Below, in pieces: positions 8,519-18,669 of a DNA stretch of 64,000 nucleotides. Below the pieces are notes generated by a model, which made no database searches, had not been told where the DNA came from, and was given only the letters and a program-made list of their open reading frames with translations. Numbering within the stretch: position 1 is the first letter of the stretch; each line of letters begins with the position of its first letter. This stretch comes from Pseudomonas sp. W4I3 (GTDB lineage: Bacteria > Pseudomonadota > Gammaproteobacteria > Pseudomonadales > Pseudomonadaceae): positions 5,913,501-5,977,500 of the forward strand of contig NZ_JAUSXS010000001.1 of NCBI RefSeq assembly GCF_030816195.1, in the 5' to 3' direction. Position numbers and translations under genes: made by a program.

Positions 8519-9545
8519 TTACGAAACCAGGCTTGCCTTGACCAGCTTGGCCTGTTCGTCGGCATGGTACGAAGAGCGCACCAACGGGCCGGAGGCGACG
8601 TTCTTGAAGCCCATCTTGTAACCTTCCTCGGCGAACCAGGCGAAGGTGTCCGGGTGCACGAAGCGCTGCACCGGCAAGTGGCTACGGGACGGTTGCAGGT
8701 ACTGGCCCAGGGTCAGCATATCGATGTCGTGTTCGCGCATGCGCTTCATGACTTCAATGACTTCTTCGTCGGTTTCGCCCAGGCCCAGCATCAAGCCGGA
8801 TTTGGTCGGAATGTGCGGCATCATCTGCTTGAACTTCTGCAGCAGGGTCAGCGACCACTGGTAGTCCGAACCCGGACGCGCAGCCTTGTACAGGCGCGGA
8901 ACGGTTTCCAGGTTGTGGTTGAACACATCCGGTGGCTCGGCGGCGGTGATTTCCAGCGCTACATCCATGCGGCCACGGTAGTCGGGCACCAGGGTTTCGA
9001 GCATCACGTTCGGCGACAGCTTGCGGATTTCGCGGATGCAGTCGGCAAAGTGCTGGGCACCGCCGTCACGCAAGTCGTCACGGTCCACCGAAGTGATCAC
9101 CACGTACTTGAGTTTCAGGTCGGCAATGGCGATGGCCAGGCTTTCTGGCTCATTGACGTCCAGCGGCTTCGGACGGCCGTGGCCCACGTCGCAGAACGGG
9201 CAACGACGGGTGCAAATGTCGCCCATGATCATGAAGGTGGCGGTGCCGCCGGAGAAGCATTCACCCAGGTTCGGGCACGATGCCTCTTCGCACACGCTGT
9301 GCAACTTGTGTTTGCGCAGCAGGGCCTTGATACGGTCGACTTCCGGCGAGACCGGGATGCGCACGCGAATCCAGTCAGGCTTTTTCGGCAGTTCGGTGGT
9401 CGGGATGATCTTGACCGGGATGCGTGCAACCTTCTCGGCGCCGCGCAGCTTGACGCCGGCTTCCACCTTGGCACGCGGGGGCCGGGGCTGGACGCTCGGT
9501 AACGTCCAGCGTCGGGATCATGGTTTGCACAACATCAGTAGTCAT
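8519..9545 (-). CDS. lipA: lipoyl synthase, with an apparent +1 frameshift near the N-terminus
   Basis: Radical SAM enzyme that inserts two sulfurs into octanoyl groups on lipoyl domains. It shows the auxiliary cluster motif (CEEASCPNLGEC) and the radical SAM motif CTRRCPFC. The natural start is the ATG at 9545 (MTTDVVQTMIPTLDV), one base after the lipB stop. The frame then breaks at a run of five G/C bases (9477-9481). Removing one base restores ERPAPAPRAKVEAGVKL and a 341-residue protein. As given, only a GTG at 9466 opens the catalytic frame (315 residues), which still keeps all cluster ligands. A sequencing error is likely. Confidence 0.93.
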
Positions 9546-9546
9546 A

Positions 9547-10194
9547 TCAATCGATTCCGCCCGTCAGGGTCGTCTGCTCAGCATAGTCGAGGTGTTTGAC
9601 GAGCTGCGCGCGCAGCCGGGCACTTACCTCGGCAAATTCTATGGGTGTTGCATGATCGCTCAACTGGGTCATCGCAAGCCCCGCATAGCCACACGGGTTG
9701 ATCCGCCGAAACGGCGCCAAGTCCATGTCCACATTCAGGGCCAGGCCATGAAAGGAACAACCGTGACGAATGCGCAGCCCCAGGGAGGCGATTTTCGCGC
9801 CATCCACGTACACACCCGGTGCATCGGGCTTGGCCGCAGCGGTCACGCCGTAGCTGGCCAGCAGCTCGATCAGGCACGCCTCCATGCGGCTTACCAAGTC
9901 ACGCACGCCAAACCCCAGCTTGCGCACATCCAGCAACAGGTAAGCCACCAGTTGGCCAGGCCCATGGTAAGTCACTTGACCCCCTCGGTCGACCTGCACC
10001 ACCGGAATATCACCCGGAAGTAGCAGATGCTCGGCCTTGCCGGCCTGCCCCTGGGTGAATACCGGCGGGTGTTCGACCAGCCAGATTTCATCCGGTGCCG
10101 AGCTACCGCGCTCGTTGGTAAAGCGCTGCATGGCGTGCCAGACCGGCTCGTAAGCCATCCGGCCGAGCTCGCGAAAGCCCAGGACCTCTGACAT
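9547..10194 (-). CDS. lipB: octanoyl-[acyl-carrier-protein]-protein N-octanoyltransferase
   Basis: Transfers octanoate from acyl carrier protein to lipoyl domains, providing the substrate for LipA. It has 215 residues with the conserved RGGQVTYHGPGQLVAY segment, the lysine loop (GAKIASLGLRIRHGCSFHG), and the acyl-enzyme cysteine in INPCGYAG. The ATG at 10194 overlaps the ybeD stop (TGATG), which implies translational coupling. lipA follows after one base. Confidence 0.96.
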   Translation of the reverse strand: MSEVLGFRELGRMAYEPVWHAMQRFTNERGSSAPDEIWLVEHPPVFTQGQAGKAEHLLLPGDIPVVQVDRGGQVTYHGPGQLVAYLLLDVRKLGFGVRDLVSRMEACLIELLASYGVTAAAKPDAPGVYVDGAKIASLGLRIRHGCSFHGLALNVDMDLAPFRRINPCGYAGLAMTQLSDHATPIEFAEVSARLRAQLVKHLDYAEQTTLTGGID

Positions 10195-10475
10195 CACAAC
10201 ACCATGTGCACGAAGCCGGTGGCCCGCAGTTCGCTGTTGATGTTGTAGAGCTGGTCTTGATCAATCGCAATGATGTGCAACTGGATCGTGGTGTATTTGC
10301 CGGTCGAGCTGGAACGCTCATCCACGCGCTCATCGTTGATCGTTGCGTGTTTACGCACGATCTCAATGATCAAGTCTTTACGGCCGACACCGGTATCACT
10401 GATTACCTTGATGGGATAATCCGTCACCGGGAATTCGATCTTTGGCGCCTTCACTTCTACTTCTTTATCGGTCAT
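10194..10475 (-). CDS. ybeD: DUF493 family protein YbeD
   Basis: Small cytoplasmic protein of 93 residues with the DUF493 fold signature (IEFPVTDYPIKVI, KYTTIQLHIIA) and a ferredoxin-like/ACT-like predicted fold. The molecular function is unknown. It is commonly located between dacA and lipB in gammaproteobacteria, as here, and its stop codon overlaps the lipB start. Confidence 0.92.
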   Translation of the reverse strand: MTDKEVEVKAPKIEFPVTDYPIKVISDTGVGRKDLIIEIVRKHATINDERVDERSSSTGKYTTIQLHIIAIDQDQLYNINSELRATGFVHMVL

Positions 10476-10512
10476 GGCAGAACAGCCTCGTAAGCGCTAA
10501 GCCGTGGCGACG

Positions 10513-10547
10513 GCAAAGCCCCGCGCTGGATCAACGCGGGGCTTTGC
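10513..10547 (-). terminator. hairpin between dacA and ybeD
   Basis: A 13-bp perfect stem (GCAAAGCCCCGCG/CGCGGGGCTTTGC) with a 9-base loop lies just downstream of dacA in its transcription direction. The trailing sequence is not T-rich, so termination may be partial with read-through into ybeD-lipB-lipA. Confidence 0.6.
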
Positions 10548-10559
10548 AGGTGCACACAA

Positions 10560-11717
10560 TCAGTTGAACAAGCCGTAGAAGAATAGACGGATGCTATCCC
10601 ACACGCGGCGGAAGATACCACCTTCGTCGACAGCGTCCAGTGCGATCAGGTCAGCGCTGTGCACGACTTTGTCGTCCAGCTTCACTTCAACCTTACCGAT
10701 CACGTCACCCTTGGCGATTGGCGCAACCAATTGCGGGTTCAGGGTCATGCTGGCAGCGAGCTTTTTCAGCTGGCCTTTAGGCATGGTCAGGGTCAAGTCG
10801 TCAGCCAGGCCGGCCTTGACCTGCGAGGTCGCGCCCTTCCAGACCGGCGCAGTCGCCAGCTCAGCACCCTTCTGGTAGAAGGTCTGGGTTTCGAAGAAGC
10901 GGAAGCCGTAGGTCAGCAGCTTTTGCGTTTCGGCCGCACGGGCCTGCTCGCTGTTGGTGCCGAAGACCACAGCGATCAGGCGCTGGCCATCACGTACCGC
11001 GGACGACACCATGCAGTAGCCGGCTTCGTCGGTGTGGCCGGTTTTCAGGCCGTCGACGGTCTTGTCGCGCCACAGCAACAGGTTGCGGTTAGGCTGCTTG
11101 ATGTTGTTCCAGAAGAATTCCTTCTGGGAGTAGATAGCGTAGTGCACCGGGTCGACGCGGATGATTGCGCGGGCCAGGATCGCCATGTCGTGAGCCGACG
11201 AGTAATGCTCCGGGTTCGGCAGGCCGGTCGGGTTCATGAAGTGGCTGTTGGTCATGCCCAGATCGCCAGCCGTCTTGTTCATCATGTCGGCGAACGCGTC
11301 TTCGCTGCCGGCGATGTGCTCGGCCAGGGCCACGCTGGCGTCGTTACCGGACTGGATGATGATGCCGTGCAGCAGGTCACTGACGGTGACTTGCGAGCCG
11401 ACCTTGATGAACATCCGCGAACCGCCGGTACGCCAGGCGTTTTCGCTGACGGTGACCGGATCGTTTTCACCGATCTGGCCGCGACGGATTTCCAGGGTCG
11501 CGATGTAGGCAGTCATCAGCTTGGTCAGGCTGGCAGGCGGCAGACGCACGTCACCGCCGTTCTCCACCAGCACGTTGCCACTGGCGGCATCCATGAGGAC
11601 CCAGGCCTTGGCGGCCAGTTGCGGGGAAGCCGGCACCATCTCAACCGCCCAGGCGGCCGGGGTGATGATCAGCGAGATAAGCAGGCACGTACGTTTGGCT
11701 AAGGTGGTGATGTTCAT
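10560..11717 (-). CDS. dacA: D-alanyl-D-alanine carboxypeptidase (PBP5/6)
   Basis: Low-molecular-weight penicillin-binding protein that trims pentapeptides in the periplasm. It has 385 residues and a signal peptide ending in AWA. The active-site triad motifs are SLTK (SxxK), SGN and KTG (DGLKTGHTDEAGYC). It has the PBP5 C-terminal beta domain and an amphipathic membrane anchor (RVWDSIRLFFYGLFN). It is downstream of rlpA, as in other pseudomonads. Confidence 0.97.
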   Translation of the reverse strand: MNITTLAKRTCLLISLIITPAAWAVEMVPASPQLAAKAWVLMDAASGNVLVENGGDVRLPPASLTKLMTAYIATLEIRRGQIGENDPVTVSENAWRTGGSRMFIKVGSQVTVSDLLHGIIIQSGNDASVALAEHIAGSEDAFADMMNKTAGDLGMTNSHFMNPTGLPNPEHYSSAHDMAILARAIIRVDPVHYAIYSQKEFFWNNIKQPNRNLLLWRDKTVDGLKTGHTDEAGYCMVSSAVRDGQRLIAVVFGTNSEQARAAETQKLLTYGFRFFETQTFYQKGAELATAPVWKGATSQVKAGLADDLTLTMPKGQLKKLAASMTLNPQLVAPIAKGDVIGKVEVKLDDKVVHSADLIALDAVDEGGIFRRVWDSIRLFFYGLFN

Positions 11718-11900
11718 CCGTCTCTCGAAATTGCTTATGGAAACTTGCCCTCGCGGGCAAAACTATTCAGACAGCCCGCTTCCAGACTGTCACGTGTTCG
11801 GTTGCCCGCTCACCCCTTGCCCCTGGGTTTTTATTGTTCAACGAGCCAACAACCAGGGCCCTGGCACGCGCACGCGCCTGAACCTTCAATTCTTTATTGC

Positions 11901-12905
11901 TTATTCCGCAGTGACTACGCTGGGCGACCCCAGGTTGGCCAGGCGCACGCTGTTCTGCACTTGCGCAACCTCACCCGGCGAACCGATCGGCCCCATGCGC
12001 ACGCGGTGCAGGGTTTGCTGGTTACGCACGATGGAGCTGATAAACACTGGCGCGCTGACCATGCCGCTGAGCTTGGACCTTAACAGTTCTGCCGCATCCG
12101 GGTTGGCGAAAGCGCCCACTTGCAGGTACTGCCCGCCTACGGTGGAGGCACCAGGCGCGGCATGGGGCACGACAACCGTGTCCGGCGCATGCTGCGCGGG
12201 CGGCGGCGTCCATTGTTCGATCTTGCCGGTCGACGCCGTCACTTGCGGTTGCGGTGTGGCGGGCTCGTTGAGCATCAACGGCGCCGGCTTGCCACGCTGG
12301 GCCCAGTACTGCGCCGGGTCGATGCCTTCGACCTTGACCCGCGCGGTACCGATTTCGGCGTAACCGAGCTTCTTCGCGGCGGCATAGGACAAATCGATGA
12401 TCCGGTCCGAATAGAACGGCCCACGGTCATTGACCCGCAGAATCACCGTGCGGTTGTTGTCCAGGTTGGTCACGCGAACATAGCTGGGCAGCGGCAGGGT
12501 CTTGTGGGCCGCGCTCATGCCGTACAGGTCATACACTTCGCCGTTGGCGGTGTTCTGGCCGTGGAACTTGGTGCCGTACCAGGACGCCGTGCCCGACTGC
12601 ACGTAGGTCTTGGATTCCTGCAGCGGGAAGTAATTCTTACCCAGCACGGTATACGGGTTGGCCTTGTAGGGGCCGGTGTGCAAGGTTGGCGTGGCGTCGG
12701 GAATCTTCGACACATCCACATCCCACCACGGCGCGCCGTCTTTGTGCGCACGGTTGATGTCCAGCCCTGGCTGGGCACGGACCACGGCACCGCCGGCCTT
12801 CTTGGCCGGCGCACGGTTCGGCGTCGTGGAGCAGCTGGCGATCAACAAGGACAACGCGGTGAACGCCACCAACTTGAGCGGTTTTTTGAACGGCGATACC
12901 CGCAT
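11901..12905 (-). CDS. rlpA: septal ring lytic transglycosylase RlpA (SPOR)
   Basis: Outer-membrane lipoprotein; in P. aeruginosa RlpA is a lytic transglycosylase acting on peptidoglycan lacking stem peptides. It has 334 residues with lipobox IASC. The double-psi beta-barrel domain carries GTASWYGTKFHGQNTANGE and RVNDRGPFYSDRIIDLS (His and Asp catalytic positions visible). A C-terminal SPOR domain (YLQVGAFANPDAAELL onward) binds denuded glycans at the septum. The ATG overlaps the mltB stop (TAATG). Confidence 0.96.
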   Translation of the reverse strand: MRVSPFKKPLKLVAFTALSLLIASCSTTPNRAPAKKAGGAVVRAQPGLDINRAHKDGAPWWDVDVSKIPDATPTLHTGPYKANPYTVLGKNYFPLQESKTYVQSGTASWYGTKFHGQNTANGEVYDLYGMSAAHKTLPLPSYVRVTNLDNNRTVILRVNDRGPFYSDRIIDLSYAAAKKLGYAEIGTARVKVEGIDPAQYWAQRGKPAPLMLNEPATPQPQVTASTGKIEQWTPPPAQHAPDTVVVPHAAPGASTVGGQYLQVGAFANPDAAELLRSKLSGMVSAPVFISSIVRNQQTLHRVRMGPIGSPGEVAQVQNSVRLANLGSPSVVTAE

Positions 12906-13922
12906 TACTTGTTGCCCCGTGCTTGAACCAGCTCGTCTGACAGCTGATGCACGGCCATGGCGTACATCACACTGCGGTTATAACGCGTGATTGCGTAGAA
13001 ATTCTTCAGGCCCATCCAGTATTCAGGGCCATTTTCGCCTTCGAGACGGAACGCCGTTACCGGCATATCATCGCGTGGCGCATTCTGACTCGACCAGCCC
13101 AGCGCTCGCAACTCCCCGACGGTCTTCACCGGGTCGATACCCTGGGTCAGGCCTTCATCGGCGCGTTCGCCCGTCACATCGGCGCGAATCACCACCGGTT
13201 CGCCGGTAACCCAGCCGTGGCGCTTGAAGTAGCTGGCCACGCTGCCGATGGCGTCGTCCGGGTTGCTCCAGATGTTGATATGCCCGTCGCCGTCGAAATC
13301 CACGGCGTAGGCGCGAAAGCTGCTCGGCATGAACTGCGGCAAGCCCATCGCACCGGCGTAGGAGCCTTTGAGGGTCAGCGGGTCGACCTGCTCTTCGCGG
13401 GCCAGTAACAAGAATTCGCGCAGCTCCTTGCGGAAGAACTCGGCGCGCGGTGGGTAATCGAAGCCCAGGGTCGACAAGGGCGTCGATCACCCGGTAACTG
13501 CCGGTATTGCGCCCGTAGAAGGTTTCGATGCCGATGATCGCGACAATCACCTGGGCCGGCACGCCGTATTCCTGTTCGGCGCGGGCGAGTACCGCCTCAT
13601 GCTGGCGCCAAAAGTCCACACCCCGCGCCACGCGAGCGTCGGTGAGGAACATCGGGCGATATTCCTTCCACTGCTTCACACGTTCGGCGGGGCGCGAGAT
13701 GGCGTCGAGGATGGCCTGCTTTTTCTGGGCTTCGCGAAACACGCCCATCAACTGCTCACCGGCGAAACCGTAGTCGCGGGTCATCTCACCGACAAATTCG
13801 GCAACCTGAGGTGAACCATCGTAGTCACCGGCCTGCACCTCCTGCGTCGCGCCCAGCAGCCCAATCAGGCCCATCCAGGACGCATGCCGAGTTGCCCAGC
13901 CGCGCATTACTTGCATTGACAT
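12905..13922 (-). CDS. mltB: membrane-bound lytic transglycosylase B, broken by an apparent +1 frameshift
   Basis: SLT_2 family lytic transglycosylase (338 residues if repaired) with a signal peptide (WMGLIGLLGATQEVQA), the catalytic segment AIIGIETFYGR, and GAMGLPQFMPSSF plus DFDGDGHINIW. The start ATG at 13922 follows AAGGTGAAG. The frame breaks at 13476-13480: the read gives SYRVIDALVDPG, while SYRVIDALSTLGFDYPPR needs one base fewer. The two halves otherwise join seamlessly, so a one-base insertion error or a recent mutation is likely. It lies between rodA and rlpA. Confidence 0.9.
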
Positions 13923-13933
13923 CTTCACCTTAT

Positions 13934-15080
13934 TCAAACCTGTGCGATCCATTTGCGATGCGTATGAATCGACATCAAAACCCCCAAACGCTGACAGCAA
14001 TGTCACCAGCGAAGTTCCGCCGTAGCTAATGAATGGCAACGGCACGCCCACCACCGGCAGCAGGCCACTGACCATACCGATGTTGACGAAAACATAAACA
14101 AAAAAAGTCATGGTCAGACTGCCGGCCAGCAACTTGCCGAACAGCGTCTGCGCCTGCGCGGTAATCACCAGCCCGCGTCCGATCAACAGCAGATAGATCA
14201 GCAGCAGCGCGCAAATGCCTACCAGGCCGAACTCCTCGCCCATCACCGCAATAATGAAGTCGGTGTGGCTTTCCGGCAAAAAGTCCAGGTGCGATTGGGT
14301 GCCCAGCAGCCAGCCCTTGCCGAACACGCCGCCGGAACCGATAGCGGCCTTCGACTGGATGATGTTCCAGCCAGTGCCCAACGGGTCGCTCTCTGGGTCG
14401 AGGAACGTCAAGATCCGTTGTTTTTGATAGTCGTGCATAAAGAAGAACCACATGGCCACGGCCACCGGCACGGCAGCGGCCAGCACGCTGAGAATCCAGC
14501 GCCAGCGCAAGCCCCCCATGAACAGCACGAACGCGCCGCCCGCCAGGATCAGCAACGACGTGCCGAGGTCGGGCTGGCGTACGATAAGAATGAACGGCAC
14601 GCCGATCAGCAACAAACTGATGGCCACGTGCTTGAGCTGGGGCGGCAACGTGCGCTTGGACAGGTACCAGGCGATGGTGGCCGGCATGAGGATCTTCATG
14701 AATTCCGACGGCTGGAAGCGAATCACCCCGGGGATGTTGATCCAGCGGGTTGCGCCCATGGCGTTGTGGCCCATTACGTCCACCACCACCAGCAGCAATA
14801 CCCCGGCGACATAACCGAGCGGTACCCAGCGCGCCATGAAGCGCGGCTCGAGCTGGGCGATCACCACCATCGACAACAGGCCCAGGCCGAATGACGACGC
14901 TTGCTTGATCAGCAGGTCCCAGTTCTTGCCGCTGGCCGAATACAGCACGAACAGACTGCCGGCCGCCAATATCAGCAGCAGCACCAGCAGCGGGCCATCA
15001 ATGTGCATGCGTTGCAGCAACGTCGCACGGCGACGCATCACATCCTCACTGGAGAGGATGCGGTCAAAATTACTCTTCAC
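13934..15080 (-). CDS. rodA: rod-shape SEDS glycosyltransferase RodA, C-terminus altered by an apparent +1 frameshift
   Basis: Polytopic peptidoglycan polymerase of the elongasome that works with PBP2. Family segments include QPSEFMKILMPATIAWYLS, RQPDLGTSLLI and PFISYGGTSLV. The GTG at 15080 overlaps the end of mrdA. The reading frame hits five C/G bases at 13981-13985; with four, the protein ends FGVLMSIHTHRKWIAQV at 13934 (381 residues), the normal RodA tail. As given, it instead reads through into mltB, making an apparent RodA-MltB fusion. An insertion error is the likely cause. Confidence 0.93.
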
Positions 15081-16968
15081 GGGCCGTAACCTCGGGGCTT
15101 GAAGGGGGGCCGCCATATTCGGGCTTGAGCCTGCCATCGGCGGCCAGCAGCCAGGCGTCCATCACTTGGCGCACCACCGGGGCCGCGACGCCGGAGCCGG
15201 ACTCACCGTTCTCCACCATCACCGCCACCACGATTTTCGGGTCATCGGCGGGGGCAAAACCGACGAACAAGGCGTGGTCGCGGTGGCGCTCCTGAACCTT
15301 GGAGCGGTCGTATTTTTCACCTTGCTTGATCGCGACCACCTGGGCGGTACCGCTTTTGCCGGCGATGCGGTACTGCGCACCGACCGCCGCCTTGCGTGCG
15401 GTGCCTCGGGCGCCGTGCATGACCTGCTGCATACCGTGATTGACCTTGGCCCAGTCGGAAGCGTCACGCAGGACGATGTCGGGAATCGGGTTCTCATCCA
15501 CCGGCTTCTCGCCTTCGATGGTCCTGGCCAGGTGCGGGCGGTTCCACACGCCCTTGTTCGCCACCAGCGCAGTGGCCTGGGCCAGTTGCAACGGGGTGGC
15601 CTGCATATAACCCTGGCCAATGCCGAGAATCAGGGTTTCACCGGGGAACCACGCCTGGCGACGCGTCGCCCGCTTCCACTCGCGTGAAGGCATCAGGCCT
15701 GGGGACTCTTCGAACATGTCCAAGGAGACTTTCTGACCGAGGCCGAACTTGCCCATGTAGGCCGACAAGCGATCGATCCCCAGCTTGTGGGCCAGGTCAT
15801 AAAAATAGGTGTCGTTGGAGCGCATGATTGCGGTATCCAGGTCGACATAGCCGTCACCGGTGCGGTTCCAGTTACGGTATTTGTGATCGTAGTTGGGCAG
15901 CATGTAGTAGCCGGGGTCATAGACCCGGCTCGACGCGGTGACCACACCCGAATCCAGGCCGGCAATCGCCACCGCTGGCTTGATGGTCGAACCCGGCGGA
16001 TACAGACCGCGCAATACGCGGTTGAACAGCGGCCGGTCGATGGAGTCGCGCAACTCGGCGTAGGCCTTGAAGCTGATGCCCGTCACAAACAGGTTGGGGT
16101 CGAAACTCGGCTGGCTGACCATCGCCAGCACTTCGCCCGTCTTCGGGTCCAGCGCCACCACCGCACCGCGACGACCGCCCAGGGCCATTTCGGCGGCTTC
16201 CTGCAACTTGATGTCCAGGCTCAGCACAATGTCCTTGCCCGGCAAAGGATCGGTACGCTTGAGCACGCGCAATACGCGGCCACGGGCGTTGGTCTCGACC
16301 TCTTCGTACCCCACCTGACCATGCAGTTCGGGCTCGTAGAAGCGCTCGATGCCGGTTTTGCCAATGTGGTGAGTGCCGCTGTAATTGACCGGATCGAGGG
16401 TTTTCAGCTCTTTCTCGTTGATACGCCCCATATAGCCGACCGAGTGGGCAAAGTGCGCACCCTGCGGGTAGTGGCGCACCAACTGCGCCACCACCTCCAC
16501 GCCCGGCAGGCGGAACTGGTTCACCGCGATCCGGGCGATCTGTTCTTCGTTCAGCTCGAACAGGATCGGCACCGGCTCGAAAGGCCGGCGCCCCTGCTTC
16601 ATGCGCTTCTCGAAAATCACCCGGTCTTCCGGCGTGAGCTGCAGCACCTCGACAATCACATCGAGGACCTGCTGCCAGTCGCCGGAACGCTCGCGGGTCA
16701 TGCTCAGGCTGAAGCTGGGCCGGTTATCCGCCACCACCACGCCATTACGGTCGAAAATCAGCCCACGGGTCGGCGGGATCGGCTGCACATGCACCCGATT
16801 GTTTTCCGACAAGGTGGAGTGATACTCGTACTGGATCACCTGCAAGTAATACAGGCGCGCGATCAGCACCCCAATCAGCGCCACCACCATGATCGCGCCA
16901 AACACCACGCGCGCCCGTACAAGACGTGCGTCTTTCTCGTGGTCCTTGATGCGGATCGGCTGGGTCAT
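15070..16968 (-). CDS. mrdA: penicillin-binding protein 2 (elongasome transpeptidase)
   Basis: Class B PBP of the Rod complex. It has 632 residues, with one N-terminal membrane segment (FGAIMVVALIGVLIARLYYL), a dimerisation/pedestal domain, and a transpeptidase domain with SxxK as STIK, SxN as SND, and KSGT. It overlaps rodA by 11 bases. The upstream order rsfS-rlmH-mrdA-rodA-mltB-rlpA is the conserved Pseudomonas cell-shape cluster. Confidence 0.97.
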   Translation of the reverse strand: MTQPIRIKDHEKDARLVRARVVFGAIMVVALIGVLIARLYYLQVIQYEYHSTLSENNRVHVQPIPPTRGLIFDRNGVVVADNRPSFSLSMTRERSGDWQQVLDVIVEVLQLTPEDRVIFEKRMKQGRRPFEPVPILFELNEEQIARIAVNQFRLPGVEVVAQLVRHYPQGAHFAHSVGYMGRINEKELKTLDPVNYSGTHHIGKTGIERFYEPELHGQVGYEEVETNARGRVLRVLKRTDPLPGKDIVLSLDIKLQEAAEMALGGRRGAVVALDPKTGEVLAMVSQPSFDPNLFVTGISFKAYAELRDSIDRPLFNRVLRGLYPPGSTIKPAVAIAGLDSGVVTASSRVYDPGYYMLPNYDHKYRNWNRTGDGYVDLDTAIMRSNDTYFYDLAHKLGIDRLSAYMGKFGLGQKVSLDMFEESPGLMPSREWKRATRRQAWFPGETLILGIGQGYMQATPLQLAQATALVANKGVWNRPHLARTIEGEKPVDENPIPDIVLRDASDWAKVNHGMQQVMHGARGTARKAAVGAQYRIAGKSGTAQVVAIKQGEKYDRSKVQERHRDHALFVGFAPADDPKIVVAVMVENGESGSGVAAPVVRQVMDAWLLAADGRLKPEYGGPPSSPEVTAREE

Positions 16969-16983
16969 CGGGAATGGCGCAGA

Positions 16984-17451
16984 TTATTTGTGGTAAGGGT
17001 GCCCGGACAGAACTGTCCAGGCGCGATACAGCTGTTCACCGATCAGAATCCTTACCAACGGGTGCGGTAGCGTGAGTGCCGACAGCGACCAGCGCTGATC
17101 GGCCCGCGCACAGACTTCCGGCGCCAGACCCTCGGGACCGCCGACCATGAAGTTGACGGTGCGCGAATCCAGGCGCCAGCGGTCCAGTTCCACCGCCAAC
17201 TGCTCGGTGCTCCAAGGCTTGCCGTGCACTTCAAGGGTGACGATGCGCTCGTTGGGGCCGACCTTGGCCAACATGGCTTCGCCTTCCTGACGGATAAAGC
17301 GCGCCACGTCGGCATTCTTGCCCCGGGTATTGAGCGGTATTTCCACCAGCTCAAGCGACAGCTCAGCAGGCAGACGCTTGGCATACTCGTGCCAGCCTTC
17401 TTCCACCCACTTGGGCATGCGTGAACCGACAGCGATCAGACGCAGGCGCAC
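16984..17451 (-). CDS. rlmH: 23S rRNA (pseudouridine1915-N3)-methyltransferase
   Basis: SPOUT methyltransferase that methylates pseudouridine 1915 in helix 69 of 23S rRNA. It has 155 residues, the family length, with the knotted SAM-binding segment [14 protein letters not shown] and the C-terminal [20 protein letters not shown]. It lies 15 bases before mrdA and 9 after rsfS. Confidence 0.97.
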
Positions 17452-17460
17452 AGCCGTTCC

Positions 17461-17955
17461 TTATTCCTGGTCTTTGTTGAGCTTGTCGAAGTGCGCGTGG
17501 CCCACTTCCGGGCTGTGGTGCTTGCCATCGGCGGCACGGCTCTGCTCGGCGCCTTTCCACAGACGCTCCAGGTCATAGAACTGGCGAGCGTTGGAGGTCA
17601 TCATGTGAACGATCACGTCGTCCATGTCCAGCAGCACCCAGTCGCTGTCGCCCTTGCCTTCTTCACCCAGTGGCTTCACGCCCTGGGCTTTGACCGCTTC
17701 GCGAACCTTGTCCAGCATCGCGCCGATCTGGCGGTTGGAGGTACCGGTGGCGATGATCATGAAGTCGGTGATGCTCTGCTTGTCGCGCACGTCCAGCACC
17801 TGGATGTCCTGGGCTTTTACGTCTTCCAGGGCAGCCACGGCGACTTTCACCAGCTCTTCGCCAGCCAGTTCCGGGCCAACGTGGGCTTCTACCGGCAGCG
17901 GCGCGCTTTTGAAGGTGCCTTTGCGCTTAACTTTGCTTACGTCTTTGTTCGTCAT
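17461..17955 (-). CDS. rsfS: ribosome silencing factor RsfS
   Basis: Binds ribosomal protein L14 and blocks subunit joining in starved cells. It has 164 residues; the RsfS domain is visible (KAQDIQVLDVRDKQSITDFM, IIATGTSNRQIGAM, DWVLLDMDDVIVHM). The N-terminal extension of about 40 residues and the charged C-terminal tail are longer than in E. coli (105 residues). No clear ribosome site precedes the ATG at 17955, so the true start could be internal. Confidence 0.93.
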   Translation of the reverse strand: MTNKDVSKVKRKGTFKSAPLPVEAHVGPELAGEELVKVAVAALEDVKAQDIQVLDVRDKQSITDFMIIATGTSNRQIGAMLDKVREAVKAQGVKPLGEEGKGDSDWVLLDMDDVIVHMMTSNARQFYDLERLWKGAEQSRAADGKHHSPEVGHAHFDKLNKDQE

Positions 17956-18024
17956 ATAAAACTCGTTTTGCTCGTATGTTCGGGCGCTCGCTGCACGACG
18001 GTGCGTAGCGACAAGCGCGCCTTT

Positions 18025-18669
18025 TCAGTTCGACGCACGGTAAAGCCCGTGCGCATCGATGTAGGCCAGGACCGCGTCAGGCACCAGGAAACGTACCGAC
18101 TTACCGCTGGCCAGCAGTTGACGGATCTGGGTGGCGGACACCGCAAGCGGGGTCTGCCAGACGAATGCAATATTCCCGTTTGGCCCGGTCAGGGCCAAGG
18201 GGTCACTTACCGACCGCGCGGCCAGCAGGTTGCGCAAGGCATCCGGCGGTTCGCTGTCGGCATCCGGGCGTTGCAAAACCAGGATGTGGCAATGCTGGAG
18301 GAGTTCCTCCCAGCGGTGCCAAGAGGGCAGGCCGCAAAATGCGTCCCAGCCCAAAAGCAGAAACAATTGGTCATCGGCGGCCAACTCGGCGCGCATCAGT
18401 TCCAGGGTGTCGACAGTGTAGGACGGTTTATCGCGCTTGAGTTCGCGATCGTCCACCACCAGCGGTGTTATCCCTTCCACGGCAACGCGCACCATTTCCA
18501 GGCGCTGCTGCGCTGAAACCTGCGGCGTATCGCGATGGGGCGGCCGGAAATTGGGCATCAGGCGCAACTCGTCCAATGCCAGGGCATCCGCGACTTCCAG
18601 GGCGCTGCGCAAATGGCCGATGTGCACGGGGTCGAAAGTACCGCCGAGCAACCCGATGCGTTTACCCAT
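18025..18669 (-). CDS. nadD: nicotinate-nucleotide adenylyltransferase
   Basis: NAD synthesis enzyme that adenylates nicotinate mononucleotide. It has 214 residues, with the nucleotidyltransferase motif GGTFDPVHIGHLR, FRPPHRD, LGWDAFCGLPSWHRW and the C-terminal SATQIRQLLASGKSV. The ATG overlaps the proA stop (TGATG). Confidence 0.97.
   Translation of the reverse strand: MGKRIGLLGGTFDPVHIGHLRSALEVADALALDELRLMPNFRPPHRDTPQVSAQQRLEMVRVAVEGITPLVVDDRELKRDKPSYTVDTLELMRAELAADDQLFLLLGWDAFCGLPSWHRWEELLQHCHILVLQRPDADSEPPDALRNLLAARSVSDPLALTGPNGNIAFVWQTPLAVSATQIRQLLASGKSVRFLVPDAVLAYIDAHGLYRASN

Noticed and set aside
8519..9545. lipA as a true pseudogene
   Set aside because: All cluster-binding cysteines are intact, the gene is core, and the defect is a single base in a five-base homopolymer.
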